A stretch of DNA of 64,000 nucleotides. Origin: Varroa destructor (lineage: Eukaryota; Arthropoda; Arachnida; Mesostigmata; Varroidae). The position numbers were made by a program, and so were the translations under genes. Under the pieces are notes generated by a model. That model ran no database searches and was not told the origin of the DNA. It saw only the letters and a list, made by a program, of their open reading frames with translations. The DNA lies in NCBI RefSeq assembly GCF_002443255.2, contig NW_019211458.1, positions 19,547,509-19,611,508 on the forward strand, read 5' to 3'. This document shows positions 24,847-37,900 of this stretch, in pieces. Every line of letters begins with the position of its first letter. The first letter of the stretch is position 1.

Positions 24847-25050
24847 TAGCCGTCTAGCAGTAGCGATTGCTAGAAAGCGAATTACATGGCTTTGGAAGGC
24901 ATTCATGGCGTATCCGTCACACCAACATATCTCCCCGTACGTGTGAACGGGTCTAACGCACAGCATCAATGAACTGGATCTGGCCACGTCTTTACCGGCT
25001 ATTCTCTTCATTATATTCGCTTGATTACATGCAACGTAACAGAAGCACAA
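24847..25050 (-). CDS. Candidate exon (unknown protein)
   Basis: The minus-strand frame is open for 68 codons and meets a GTAAGT donor at 24846-24841. It has four cysteines and no recognised domain. I found no convincing acceptor upstream, so a first exon from one of the in-frame ATGs would be needed. A weak call, based on the donor and the open frame only. Confidence 0.13.
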
Positions 25051-25237
25051 TAATAATCCAAGTAAGCCAGGACACGACGATAGAACCAGCTGATTCGAAA
25101 TAATCAGCTCTTTTTCGTCGGTCTAAAATTCTGCTTTTCCCTACGCATTATTTTGCAGTGAAACTATGAAAGGATGGACAAGAGAAGCGCGACGGATCTT
25201 GGCTTTGTCAGGCGTAAATGAGACACATGTCTTCCGT

Positions 25238-25396
25238 TCAGGCTCTACTCGGCAATAGTACGTCTGATTCCGCGAGCCCCTTTATGAGTACTGACCCGAT
25301 CACGAAAAAATTGACAAGCACAGCTTTGCTTCTTACTCTGATTAGCTTCACTAGTCGCGCTGCAAGAGCATCGTGCCTGCTATCGACTGCGCTCAT
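25238..25396 (-). CDS. Small ORF, 52 residues
   Basis: An ATG-initiated 52-codon frame, opposite a 76-codon frame on the plus strand (25218-25448). The predicted peptide has a basic N-terminal half and a hydrophobic segment (AVLVNFFVIGSVLIKG) that could be a membrane helix. No family is recognised. Both strands being open over the same 160 bases is unusual for this window but can occur by chance. Confidence 0.13.
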   Translation of the reverse strand: MSAVDSRHDALAARLVKLIRVRSKAVLVNFFVIGSVLIKGLAESDVLLPSRA

Positions 25397-26034
25397 CGCA
25401 TTTAATGTTAGGAAAGAACGCTTTCAATTAGAATTATTTCATTGTTAAGGAACTGGTTGCGAATAGCAAGAACGAAATGAGGGAATAAAAGGCCTTTAGT
25501 TCGCACTAGCCCTCAGGGGGCAGATGGGCACAGACAGAGACAGGGGGGAAGCCATTAAAATATCGAACAAAAAAATTCTATGGAAATCAAACGTAGTCGA
25601 AGGCAACGAGAGATTGAAGCTTATCATGTCCAGACCCGTACTATGTAATTATTGTATTAATAGTATATTTATGTCGACATCTGTTACGACATGTGTGCGA
25701 TAAAATGAAGAAGATAAATAGCGCTAGTCTTATTAAATACAAGAAGAATATCATGATTAGGAATGGCGAGCCCAAGTAGTAATCTAGTCGTCATATTATG
25801 AGGCTTTTATTTGGTACGTAAATAAAGCAACCAAATGATCAGATGTTTGGTAGCTTATCTGCATCAAGCGTGACTGTATTTGCTGATGTTGATGTCCTAT
25901 TTAACCGGCATATAGCAGGGGCCATTACAAAAGGCACCTACAGAACGTGTTTTTATTTTCCGAATCATCAAAACGCATTGAATTTTCCAGAGTTTTTTTT
26001 GTGTCCGAGCTTCGAATCACAGCGAAGGGTTTCC

Positions 26035-26065
26035 TTTCCCTGAAAAACTTCATTTCCCTGAAAAA
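26035..26065 (+). repeat. Tandem duplication, 18-base period
   Basis: TTTCCCTGAAAAA occurs at 26035-26047 and 26053-26065. Confidence 0.85.
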
Positions 26066-27374
26066 TATTCAAATACAGCTTACACAGCACTGCCGCTCAG
26101 CGAACTTCAACGGACTATCAGCGAATAAGAATATGGAGCAATCGATCCGCATTCGCCTGTCGACTGCCCCGAGCGGAGCCTCTCAGACGTAAGAAACGTG
26201 TTTGCACTCTGGATTTAACAAGCACCATAAAATAAATGAATCAAAAATACAGTAGACAGTTTCTGTCAACACTGTCCATAAGAAAAGAACACCAACGATA
26301 GTAAGATAAATAAGTCACTCCAATGGGACACTTTGGTTAACTAGCTCGATGAAATTGTCGGCTACGTTTCTGTAATAAAATAGATCGATATTTGATGGGG
26401 AAACAAGTTGATGTTAGAAGGCAGCAAACAGGAACAGCAGTAATAACAAGGCCCAGCGTATTAAAGAACCAGTCTATCGACAGCCGATTTCAACAATGTC
26501 AATTATCCTACAATGTGAGCATTTGTAGTATAGCCTCTCATCAGCGACGGAAATATAATAAATAATAAATTAAGTCGTCTTGATTATCAGCATTAGCAGG
26601 TCAGCGTAGGACCGCTAAGGATCGTCAACAAGACGAGCTTTACTATAGGGATAAATGATTTAAAGGCGTATTAAGTAAAAATTATCAAGGGCTACAATGT
26701 TTACGTAGAAAGCGTATACAACAATGTAACGCTACGAAGCAGCTTCACTTAGTAGCAGATATTTCCGTAGGATTTTTGAATGAAACATGGCCCTACTCCT
26801 AACGTCACCGTACCTATTATTGACAAATAGAGAATCCGTGTTTCGTAAAAACTGTTATATCGCATTCAAGGACGTACCATCGTAACGCGTGCACCTTCAA
26901 CTGACGATCATTTGAAAATCATTCGGTCAGGAACTCAATTGCCTAAGCCTAGATGTATGTACAAGTGCCTGTAATGGCTGTTCGTTTTATGAACATGTGA
27001 CAAATATGACGAAGAAGAAACGACTTCAATGTAAATGTGTAACAATGTAAACAAACAGCTTTCAAATTCCTACGAACTACAATTCCAGTCTGAGCTATGT
27101 ATATGCATATAATTACTTATAAACGTTACTGTATTGCGATCAAATGTCTATAATAAGACCTATGCTAGAAGGACGAGGGCCTGTAATAGATATTGTAGGG
27201 AATAAAGTCAATAGGGGAAATAGATATTTCTATTCTGCCCAATCGTACGGTAAACCCAGATCTGTGTGAAAAGCGTTTGCACGGTTTGCACGAAATTGTT
27301 ATTCAATTTGATTTCCTGTTGCTACTGCAGAAAGTACAATTATGGCTCGTTATGCCGTAAATGTTTCGACCGAT

Positions 27375-27392
27375 ACGACGACGACGACGACG
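27375..27392. repeat. (ACG)6 microsatellite
   Basis: Six uninterrupted ACG units in otherwise AT-rich DNA, about 160 bases from the coding fossil. Confidence 0.95.
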
Positions 27393-27549
27393 TTATTGTT
27401 AAGAGACAATATTGACTTTAATCATTGGATTTTTTTCCGAACAGAGGTCTGAGCGCCAAATACGAAATACTGGATCATTTAATAGAATTTTCAGTGGGTT
27501 TGAGGCCGTAGTCTAAACGAATTTGACCTCTGTGAGACAGCAGGCTAAC

Positions 27550-27735
27550 TTAACTTAAAGCTACAAATATGCTGAATAAACAAGAGGACTTAATGTCATA
27601 GTTAATTCGAATTGGCAATTTGATGAGAAAAAAGCAAAGCCGATCGATATAATGTATCTGAAAATGTAATGGTTTCATTTTAACGGGAACTGACCGTTTC
27701 GAGGAAAATTTCTGTAGCTTCTTGGTACGGGCCAA
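27550..27735 (-). pseudogene. Coding fossil, segment 3 (unknown protein)
   Basis: A third minus-strand frame overlaps the end of segment 2 by about 60 bases and continues for 61 residues. It ends in a hydrophobic/aromatic stretch (CFFLIKLPIRINY). Alone it is unremarkable; it is listed because it extends the open run begun in segments 1 and 2. The three together span about 670 bases. No domain is recognised. Confidence 0.18.
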
Positions 27736-28091
27736 GCGGATCCGTCAGGATGGAATGATTTATCCACCAGTAAACCATGTTCAAATCGGATGTAATGCTG
27801 CCTCGTAAGTTTATCGAAATCAGCTTTATATACGAAGTCTCGTTCGATGTGCTTCTTCTCGTTTTTATACATTCGTATGCCTTTAATAGGCCCGATTACA
27901 AAATAAAGAGAGTTGGGCACAGAATCTACTACACAAGAGCCTTGTTCTTGGATTCCGACATCTAACAGTCGGGTGGATATATTATCCATTAGGGATTCCG
28001 GATTGGTATAGGAGAGAATGTCTTCTGTTTTCTTCTTTAGGCCAAGGAAGCTTCCCTTTTTGTACCTTGTGCCTGGCTCGCATGAATTGTT
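27675..28091 (-). pseudogene. Coding fossil, segment 2 (unknown protein)
   Basis: An open frame of 138 codons follows a TAG at 28094-28092 and ends at a TAA at the left edge. The first ATG is at 27989, giving 104 residues. The composition looks like a globular protein: alternating hydrophobic and charged residues, aromatic stretches such as NSLYFVIGPIKGIRMY, and a basic histidine/lysine region. The frame shift relative to segments 1 and 3 suggests decay of a longer coding sequence. I do not recognise the family. A frame this long is near the upper end of chance expectation. Confidence 0.28.
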
Positions 28092-28215
28092 CTACCAAAC
28101 CTAATGTTTTGCGAATGGGAAGTTCAAAAATAGACTCTTCCATTTGAGCAAATTGGAAATAATTCCTCTGCTTTCGTGAACCATATGTAGTGGTCTTGTA
28201 CTCGCATGAGACTTC
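27982..28215 (-). pseudogene. Coding fossil, segment 1 (unknown protein)
   Basis: A 77-codon open frame with no useful start codon ends at a TAA at 27984-27982. It is rich in charged residues and contains stretches such as EESIFELPIRKTLGLVEQF. It overlaps segment 2 by over 100 bases in another frame. Segments 1-3 occur in order on one strand, as expected of a coding region broken by small indels. The family is not recognised and the source (host gene or mobile element) is unknown. Confidence 0.25.
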
Positions 28216-29115
28216 TTAATAAGTAGCACTCAACTCCTGGGAATACGAATTAGCGTTCATAACAATGTTATTTTTCGGTTAATGTTTGTTGATCTCACCG
28301 ATCTAGCTCTATTCAGACATGAGCAGTTTCGTCGTAACTAACATGCATGAGTGAGTATAAGGCTGTATAGATCTTCGTTTCAGGGTAACAAAGTCGAAAT
28401 GGCCAATTTACAATAACATTGTGCGCTGCGTACGATGACTGATTTACGTTAACCGGAAGAGAAGAAAATATCGACTAAACGTTTCAAGACATTTCCGATA
28501 TCGTTGTTTCTTTTACGATTGTACACTTTTGTCTACTTGCAAAATACATGCTACATTAACAACCACCAGCATCGCCTTGCGCAACTAACACATTACGAAG
28601 AGTTTCCTTCAGGCACGCATCCTCAATGTGAGAGGCATTTTCTTCAAAAAACAAAAAGACTGTACCATTTAAGTCAGATCTCTGCCATAAACATAAAAAG
28701 CATCAATGTGTGGCTTCAAACGTCGCAGGCTTTTGGGAACCTCCCTGCTGCTGCTTTCGCCGCTGGCGCTGCCGTTGATACCATTAGTAGTATATCGTAC
28801 ACGAATGTATTCCGACGCGTGTTACTTCAATGAAGTGACATGTACGTCTCTGGTTGGCCGGCCCACTAACCGGCACGAACCATTTCTCTAGCGGAAGAAC
28901 GACAATGCATCATATTTTTCTCTTACTGCCCTTATCCCTCTTCCCTCTTAAATGCATCACAATATTTAACACGTTCGCATTTTCTGCCTACCAATTTAAA
29001 CGTCAAATACTTGTCAGGTACAAAAAGAAGTTACGCTTAGCAGCAGCACTACACGCCAATATACATAATGGCGTTAACGTCGTAAACGTTGCCGCTAACT
29101 CGCAATCGAAAAAGC

Positions 29116-29151
29116 CCCAGCCCCTCTCACCCCTACTCCCCCCCTCCCCGG
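29116..29151 (+). repeat. C-rich tract
   Basis: Mostly C with scattered A and T, lying about 35 bases before the tRNA-like sequence at 29.19 kb. Low-complexity sequence, strand-asymmetric. Confidence 0.8.
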
Positions 29152-29184
29152 TTTGTCCACGCCGCAGTAGGCCTATTTGGTAAT

Positions 29185-29262
29185 ATACATCGGCTAATCG
29201 GAAGCTCGGTCTGCTTTTGCCTTGATTCTGTGCTGGCGGCTGGTTCGAATCCAGCACTGTAT
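29185..29262 (+). repeat. tRNA-like sequence, probable SINE head
   Basis: GGTTCGAATCC at 29242-29252 is a perfect RNA polymerase III B box. It sits in a perfect 5-bp T-arm (GCTGG, 7-base loop, CCAGC; 29239-29255). An A-box-like TCGGCTAATCGG lies at 29190-29201, a spacing that fits a tRNA with a long variable arm. Only three or four acceptor-stem pairs form, so a functional tRNA is unlikely and a tRNA-derived SINE or tRNA pseudogene is favoured. The stretch TCGGAAGCTC..GGTCTGCTT recurs near 10.44 kb. Confidence 0.4.
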
Positions 29263-31974
29263 AACTGGGGAACATCCACGACACCTACAGTCGTAATATA
29301 TGGCGGGTAGCAAAGATACGGTAAAGAATCGAGCGGAAGAAAAACACTTAGACTAAGTTAGCTCGGAGCTGCGAGTGGATGACACCGAAAACTAACCGCT
29401 TCCATGACGAACGAGTTAAACGGAGCTATCAGTCAATAGCTGGCATACTCCATCGATCACGAATCAGTCCGTTGACCGGTAAAGCTTCGCCTATGTTGAT
29501 GGACCTTGACTCGATCCTGGACTCGCGGTGACCATGCTATAACTATTACTGTTTCTCTGTTTTGTCTTTTTTTCATCGTGTACGCGCTAGCGAGCCCGAT
29601 GACAATGTTATCAGTCGCTGACGCCGGCGATCGATGGCACGTTTCGATTTTGTTCGAAAACATTCAAAGTTATGGATGGTTGTCCGCCATGATTTTTACG
29701 TCGATTTGTACGTTTTCATAGGATAAACGCGTCTAGTGTTTCTGCAAGTAGTCGCACAACGGCTACATTATGTCAGCTTGTATGTTTAGACTCACTCGTA
29801 TGTAAATACGGGTATATGATATAGTATTTTAAAAATTGAAATAGTGCGTCACATCAAAATGGAACTATGTGCTTCTTGGACGATTTGCAGGATTCCGATA
29901 ACAACGATGACACTTCAGTGTGGGGTAGCTATTTTGACGTTCGCCTTTATGGAAGAGCGCAAGTGAGGGCAAGATAGCTCAAGTATGTTACGATGGCTGA
30001 CGTTGACAATTGACCTATCGTTTAGTAAATACAAACAATCTTCCTGTTGAGACATTAGCGATTACAGGAACAATGTTACCAACGCTTAGAAACGAAGAAA
30101 TAGGTTTTCGTTGTTGTAACCTCATACCAATTATTAGTTCGACATAATCACTATAAGAATAAGACATACAAAAAGCAATCAAATCCTCGATTGTTCTACG
30201 AGCTAACGTGTCAAACAGACCTCGTACTAGTGCTCCGCACGTGCAATAGCTCTTTTAGGTCTTGAGGATTTTTTTTAAAATGTATTACTCGTTTACCAAT
30301 GAACGGCCCGTTGGGTGTTGCATTGAGTTTAAACATCCAACCATCCCCCCTGAAACATTTACAAGATTTAGCAACGAATCTATTTTGATATCATTGTGGT
30401 CTATATATCTATATAACTTGCATGAAAAATCGATCGTCGCTAGCGTCGTGAACTTTTTTTTTCGCTATGAAAAGGTTCGTGGCAAAGTTCTGCCCTAGGT
30501 AAATTTTACTTTCAAAAAGCAACGGACTAATATGCGTTATTATAATATAATAATAATAAGCGCGAAAGGATTGCCTAATCTCCGACTCGCTTTTCAAAAT
30601 AAAAGTCGATACTTTACATGCCTCGGTGTATCTGGTACTCTACCAAATCACGTGTCAAGATCGTTAAATCCAATGGATGTACGTTCTTTGGTTTGACGGT
30701 TGATTGAACAACCCGTCCAATTTCTGGTTTCCGTATATGGCAAGAACTACATCGAATTCGCAGTAATTGCCAAAGTACATTTATTTGCTGCACAAATTTC
30801 ATGTTTTCTTTTTCAAATCAGTCAATTCGATAATAAAAACCTGCAAAAATCACGACAGCGCTCAATTTCATCTATCTTGGGATGTTTTTTTATCACCTGG
30901 TACCCTTGTGATTTTTATACCGACATGTACATGTATGCGTGTGTGTTTATACACATGTAAAACCTGCAACAGCTTTGATCAGTCATAAACTGTGTTCGTG
31001 TATCACCGAAGTTCTATATTATTTTCTATATCGTACATTGAAACTTTCAAGTTCCGTGCGACGACAAAATTCACAATTTATTATCGAATATCTACGCATA
31101 TCAACCAGCGGGCTAATTGAAAAAGCTTATATTCATCCTTATATTGATTTGATCTGTTATAGTCCCGCAGGCCTTGTTCTTCGCATAGACCGTATGGGGG
31201 CCCATTTTGCAGTGGCACAACAAGAGGTCAAATAGAATAAAACACATTTAAGCAAAGGGAACAGACGATGATGGCATTTCATATATTCACAACTCTGTTC
31301 TGGCATCAGTCCCGTAAACTACAGCACTGACATGTTATCCCTATTTGTTTTGCCGTCTGCTCGGCCGCTTATAAGGCCCGTTGGTGGCCGAAGCCTTCTT
31401 CGCGCCATCTGCACCCTTTCTGCCTCTTCTTTGCTCCGGAAGATATCGTTCCTCGCTTTAGCGTCTTCAATATGGAGCGCATCCAAAAAGAACACCGAAC
31501 AGGAGATACTGCTGTTTTTACACTCACTTCTTCGCGGCGCGACGCCAACAAAACCGTAGAGAAACAGTGACAACAACAACTAAAACCACCAAAAAAGCTG
31601 ATGCAGGCTGCGACGCGCGTATTCGGCTTTACAGAACATAAAAACTCCATTGAGAACGCGAAGCGGCGAACGGCGGAAGGTGGCGCGTCACTTAGAGACC
31701 GAACAGTAACGGAAAATGACGTCTTTCTCCTAAAACCTCGTGCTCTAATTCTCTATCCTTCACGGCTGCTCTATCTGATACCTTTTCGGCTGCGGTCCAT
31801 TGGCTTCGCGTACGCATTCGTATTTTCTCTACATACGAACACAACAGCTCGCCGGTCGTCATCGCCATTGGCACGGCCGCCAGCGTTAAGAATGCGCATG
31901 CTGCACGCTCACATCGAACAGGATTGTTGAATCGCTACAACTGTATACATACAAGCAATGGTCGTGCGTGTATG

Positions 31975-31997
31975 TATATATATATATATATATATAT
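31975..31997. repeat. (TA)n microsatellite
   Basis: Uninterrupted TA tract of 23 bases at the edge of a GC-richer region. Confidence 0.95.
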
Positions 31998-34891
31998 CCA
32001 TATAAAGCAGATGGAAAACGCTTCTAGCAACACCGTAGACGGACAACCGCTTGTGGATGTGTAGGGTCGCTGGGGTGATAGTGTGGGTATCTGTTTTCAA
32101 TCCTAGAAAGTGTCAGTGTCACAAGGTATTACTGTGCGCGTGGAGAAATACCGTTGTTGGCGATACTATCACCGGCATCATCACTACCACAAGTTACTGA
32201 CTACCGACTAGAGCGAGCAGAGAAAAGGTACGCCACTGAAGACTATGCGCGGTTTCTGGAAGACAGAAAACGCAGGGAAACGGCCTGAAGAAGGGCGTGT
32301 GGAATAGCGTAGATCGGATTGTAACAGTACAATAGCTTAGTAGATAATATCACGAAGAATGTATGTGTTGCCGTTAGTGTCGATTTTACAGTTGCACTCG
32401 GAACGCTGTTACCATCGACCAATGGATGGAGTTAATTGAATGAGTGGTTAACAATTTCGCTAGAGTTCCATTATTACCGCACATATTTCTATATATTGCA
32501 ATACAATTTAACATATTATATGACAGAGATATCTGGTACAGTATGTTAATCTAATGGTACGAATCTTGGATGTCGAGTTCGAACAATAGCCGCCATAATA
32601 GCGCCACTAGAGATAAGACCAGGTGACTAAATGTTAATGGACACACTCTGTGGAAATGGCAACTAACGCTACTTTGTTTACCGATCACGCCTCACCACGC
32701 TGATTGATTCATTCTACAATTTTAGATTTGATAAAATGCTTCCGTTATTTTTTTATTCGATTTTAAGTTGTGTATGTTTCCTGAATCTGCGTTGTGTCCT
32801 AAAATCTGGATCGAAAAAATTCGCAGCCTTTAGGAAGTTAGCTAAAAATATAAGAAGAGCTTTTTGGTTAAAAAAAAAAACCCTAATTCAATTTTAATAG
32901 ACGCTGCTTCGTTCGCCAAGATAAAAACCCGAAGACCAGTTTGTATTATTTAGTACTTACGGCAAGAAGAAGATTAATGAACTTTATATTTGTCCTTGAT
33001 CTAGAAGGAGTCGATTTTTTCATTTTGGTGAAGCTTGGCCTAAAGCCTACGCGCCTTAATATAAACCGCAACCAAAAATCTTGCATATAGACTAAAATAA
33101 ATTGAATATATTTTTAATAATCGTTTTTTAGTGCTATTTTTTCTACTAACGTTGTGTTTATTCGTCATACACCTGATACACATATTGTAGCCATGACTTT
33201 TTCCGCATAAGATCTCAGTGACGCTCCATTGAGTTAGAGACACTCGGATCGAGCAAAATTTTTCTTACCGTTTATAGCCTAGGTCGTCGGGCGTCGACTA
33301 TCTTGTTGCTTTTTCTGCGACTATTCTGTGGATGGAATGGGTAAGGTGGCGTAAGTATTTCACTTATCTACAAATGTAGCTACTTTTCTTTGTAACTGTT
33401 TGATGCATCGCTGCCCTACGAGATTTATCGGTTGCCGATTGCGTGCATATACAGTAGCAACGAAAACAGACTGATGAAACAGGCCGCTACAGGATCGTTT
33501 CAGCGTACGAGATACGGCTGCCAAGATAACGCTAACTAGATGAACTATGAGATGAAAAGATATAGGCAAAAACGCAGCCTTGATAGTTTTTTTTCTCTCC
33601 GAATTGTGTTTTTCTTTGATTCGTCAGTATTGCTTGGCCAGTTTGACGATAGGAACTTTGGGGGGAGCGACTTAATAGTTGGAAGCCTCAGTTGTTGGTG
33701 ACCGATCGCAGATCACGCTTCATCAACAGAAGAACTGACTGAGGAGCGAAGGACTAAACGAAGACAACTTGAAGAAGCTAGACAATAGCAGGGAGCTAGC
33801 CGATGCTTGCGCGCAACCTACTGCCAGCCACTTTGGGACCACACGCGAGGACTTCCTTTTGTTTCGTGCTTGGCTAAACCAACAAACAGATTGAGATAAA
33901 CAGCAACGCCAGCAGCCGTAGCGGTAGTGAACATTGGGCAACTGCGAAACAAAAATGCCACCATCACCATGACTTCCTCTGAGACACTCCGTGGCTCCAG
34001 CAGATAGCTGAGGCAGATAGAGGCGAACACCAAACCTGAGCATTACGTCGTGGCCAAGTGAAATGACGAAAGCAGACGACGGCCTCTAGATAACGGTCGA
34101 GAAGAGCAAACGTCTATTGAGGGTCATCATTCTATGTACACATTGATATTGTCACTACCTTCTATGATTGTTGACACGATTAAAATAAACTCTTTACGTT
34201 GGGTCGCTGTATTTGCATGTTGCCGCTGAAGCTCTATTTCCTCGTTTCAGAGTATTTACTGTAAGAAGGCGCTTCTTCCCTGCTGGCTGTCAACGCAATT
34301 TCACTCGACGTCCTTCCGCCATCCGAATTTTCAATGAGAAATTCATCTGTAGGTTATAATAAGACATTGACAATAGGGCGGGCGAACAGCTGAAGTAGCG
34401 AGCAACGCCTCCTATAACAACTGTTTGAATCTGGTTAAGCTGAACGATGACCCCTGCAATGATTTCACAACGGTATAATCGAAAAAAAAAAAGAGATGAC
34501 AAAAGTCGCGCCTTGTTAAATAAAGCAAATAAATTTTGCACCTGGAAGATATCAAAAATAATACAACTAGGGAACAGGTACGAGTCTTGAACGATATATA
34601 TAAATACTGCTCATGCTCGTGTTTGAGACACGACTTTTCTGGATGTTAGTGGCACCTCGTCTGTTTGGCTGTTTCGGATTTCGATCAAGCAGAATGGTTA
34701 GACCTTTAATTTTATTCTTCACTTATGACATAGCACCAGTTGAAAAAGAAGAAGATCAAGGACTAGTAGGGCCACTATGGAAGACCATGTCAAGGCTATC
34801 CAAGGACTGAATGGTGGAATTATACGACTATGGAGACTATACTCGTCTGATACATCTGAATCATAGAAGACTGCCGTTGTTCAAAAGGCGT

Positions 34892-34955
34892 GTAACCTAC
34901 CGAGTGCGTTTAGTAGAGATTACGCTGTGAGAATTCGGTGAGTTTGAATCCAACA
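34892..34955 (+). repeat. Weak tRNA-like A/B box pair
   Basis: TAACCTACCGAGTG at 34892-34905 resembles an A box, and GAGTTTGAATCC at 34940-34951 a B box, 48 bases later. The sequence between has no clear anticodon arm. Reported as a possible SINE remnant only. Confidence 0.2.
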
Positions 34956-37900
34956 CCCCACTACACATATTCAGTCCAACTACGTCTCACTTAAACAAAC
35001 AACAGCCTTTATAGTTGACAGTTACCTAGATGTGGACAATTTGGAAGTTCGTCGCGTGCCAAGTTTACTAGAGCCTCTAACAGCAATCCTAATAACACTT
35101 GACACAAAGCTCAGACATCTTTAAATGTTAATCCGTCAATGAACAGCTCTCTAAAGGCAAAGTTCACTAACCTTTCAAAGACTACAAATGAATTTAGATA
35201 CCCCGAACAAACATCCCTGGGCTGTGGCTGGTTATAACCAAGGTTCGCAAGCCATTGACAGGTGTACCTCCCAATATAAATACTTTTTCTAGTCTTCAAG
35301 ACCTTTTCGACTTACATCACACGTGTGTTCGCCTGGTATCGGTGGTGGACTATACAGTCGTATTTAATAGTTACAGCTGATCCCCTCGAGTTAGACACTG
35401 TCTTCGCTTAATGCAGCATTTGATGTTTAATATTATGGCAGCTAGGAACCTTGAGCTGTCGTTGAAAACAAAAGAACTATCTGGCTATAATTATCCGTAA
35501 GCTAATTATATTTTCGATTATAATTTTGAAAAAAAAATTAATTTCGACATTCATACAAAAGCCTTCATATGTTTAGCCGATATTGTCGCATAACCAAAGC
35601 TTTATCTATGGCAATTTAACGAAAACCGCTATGTCAAGTGATGATATCAAGTTTTCATGATCATTAACTCCCCCAACACTTGTCTAGTGCCTTTGACACT
35701 ACTATCTGAGATTATTTTGTAGCTGTTGCAAGAAGCTGGTCGTTGATTGCAATGGTCAGCTGACGTAATATCGATCGATGGGGTTTCTTGCCGTCAACGT
35801 CGTATTACGACGACGAAGCGAAAAGATCTACGCTAAATAGGAAGAAAAGACACATTGTGTTTGCTCGTATTTTGTCGAATCTAACGAAATCTCTACAGTG
35901 GAAAACCTGATGTTTTCTGGGTTCCTTTAAAGGGAAGTGAGCCTCCTTTAGAGTGAGTTTAAAATGTTCTTACCGTACTTGTCAGTGTTCAGGCTTATTG
36001 CTAACTTGGGTGCCTTCGCCTGCCAATCTTAACGTGCTTTACTATGTCTCATTTATCGGTGTCAGGCCGAATCTAGCTACGGATGACGTGATCCCCTGGA
36101 TTGGTTCCATGCCGGAGCTGACACAAACGTATTGAGCGAAATAATTGTCCGTACCGGATTCCCAGCGACACTTATGCGACCGGTTTCGTATCTGACGCTG
36201 CTTTTTTTAAACGCAAATTATATTCCATAATATAAAATATAGTTATATAAGAAATACTCATAAATAAGTTGTTACAGCCCACGGTCATCTATGACGTATA
36301 AGTGTATACGTTGTTAACTCACTTAATTTTCCCCATCGATTTTAAGCCATTCTTATCGACGCTTTCAGGGCTATACTAGAATAGTTAAGCTACTTAAACT
36401 ATATGATACTCAAAAGGCGCATTTCCAATGCCCCGCTAAAGAGTTGATATATTGTAACATCGTAACAGGTGTTTCTAAGGGCATAACTTCTTTATTCTCG
36501 CTTACTAAAGACGGACATTCAAGATAGTTTGGGCGGTATAAGCTGTTCATGAACGCTAAGTTGATCGCTGCGGTGCTAGAACAGATAAAGTCTGATAAAT
36601 CTTTCGACTGGCTCATCCAACAGGCATACATTCATTGTCTATTCCGCCGTCTAACGTACATTATAGGTAATACCTAGTCAGAAGCTAAGCCGTTCGTATG
36701 CCCTGCTATGCACACTTCCGCTGTCTTTGCATACAGTTATTATAAAAATCTCTTGTGCGTTTTAACAGTAACAACAATCAACTAACAGCCGGCTGGCTGC
36801 TAACGACACATCGACTGGGGAGGGGGGCGAGGGCAAACTCCACAGCTCCCTACTTAGCAAAGGCAAACAATCATAAATACACAAACAATAACATCAGAGC
36901 GAATACCGCCTTCGAATGGGGATAAAGCGGCACCCGGATGGGGGTTGAAGTGAGGCATGTTATGCTAATTAATGTGAGCCCTCCAACGAACTCTGCCTAT
37001 GGCACCAGTAACAGCTAGATGTTGGATTGGTCGTATTTGATTATTGTTTTTGTAATTTTGCTCACTTTTCATCCTTTGCTACTGTTCATAATTACGATGA
37101 TTCGGTGGCAATAGACGAAGTGGGTACTATGGCGATTTTGGTTTCGATAAAGGGCCTAATCCATTGGTGTTGACCGTCCTAACCAATCGTGAAGTTCCTA
37201 CTGAGGTTCTGGTCTGAGCGCCGAGCAAATTATGCAGGCGAACAGCGTAACTAAGCGGACGTGGGTTTTGACAAGTAAAAAAAAAAACTCTTGTTACTGT
37301 CGAAAGCTGGAGAAGATCGTGAGACAAGAATGATAACGACAACTCGCTGAGTAGAAACACAGCACTTACGCAAGCGGGTATTTAAGGTAGCTTTTGATTA
37401 GCGTTAATTTGGTATGTACGAGGCTGATTTGATGGTCATCTTATTAGTACTTCCCTATTTCTAGCTATTTCATTGGGATCTATAGTATTTGGATATGTGC
37501 CGACAGCCGGTAGGCAATTAGCTCATAATTGATGTTATTGCAAGATCTACAAATTATCATGTAGTAGTTCAACTACATGCTCCAATCAGCAGAGGTGTAT
37601 TTTCGTCACATTCCGAACTAGCTGGCTATGTGGCACAGACGCATGTATAAATCTGAATATCGGACCTCTGGTACGTAACAAAAAAATCATACACACATCG
37701 AATTTTAAAGGTTAGAAAAAGACCTGTCGCACAGTATCCTTTGCAGCTTTATATGCACTTTCACTTTAAATATGGTAGAGAAGCGCCTCGCTCCGACCAT
37801 TGATGCCGTCTTTCTTATAATAGTTGGCTTGAAACACGACCTAGGTATACCTTTAGAACTCGAACCGCCTTCAAAATTGATCAGTACTCATAACCGTCCA

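Larger units (their letters stand above)
25450..27540. other. AT-rich sequence, nothing recognised
   Basis: Holds the 18-base-period duplication and short frames at 25.84-26.19 kb only. 26.2-27.5 kb has no frame above 60 codons. Confidence 0.6.

Noticed and set aside
32535..32590. Possible tRNA-like stretch with GAGTTCGAAC
   Set aside because: B box incomplete, spacing short and no stems.
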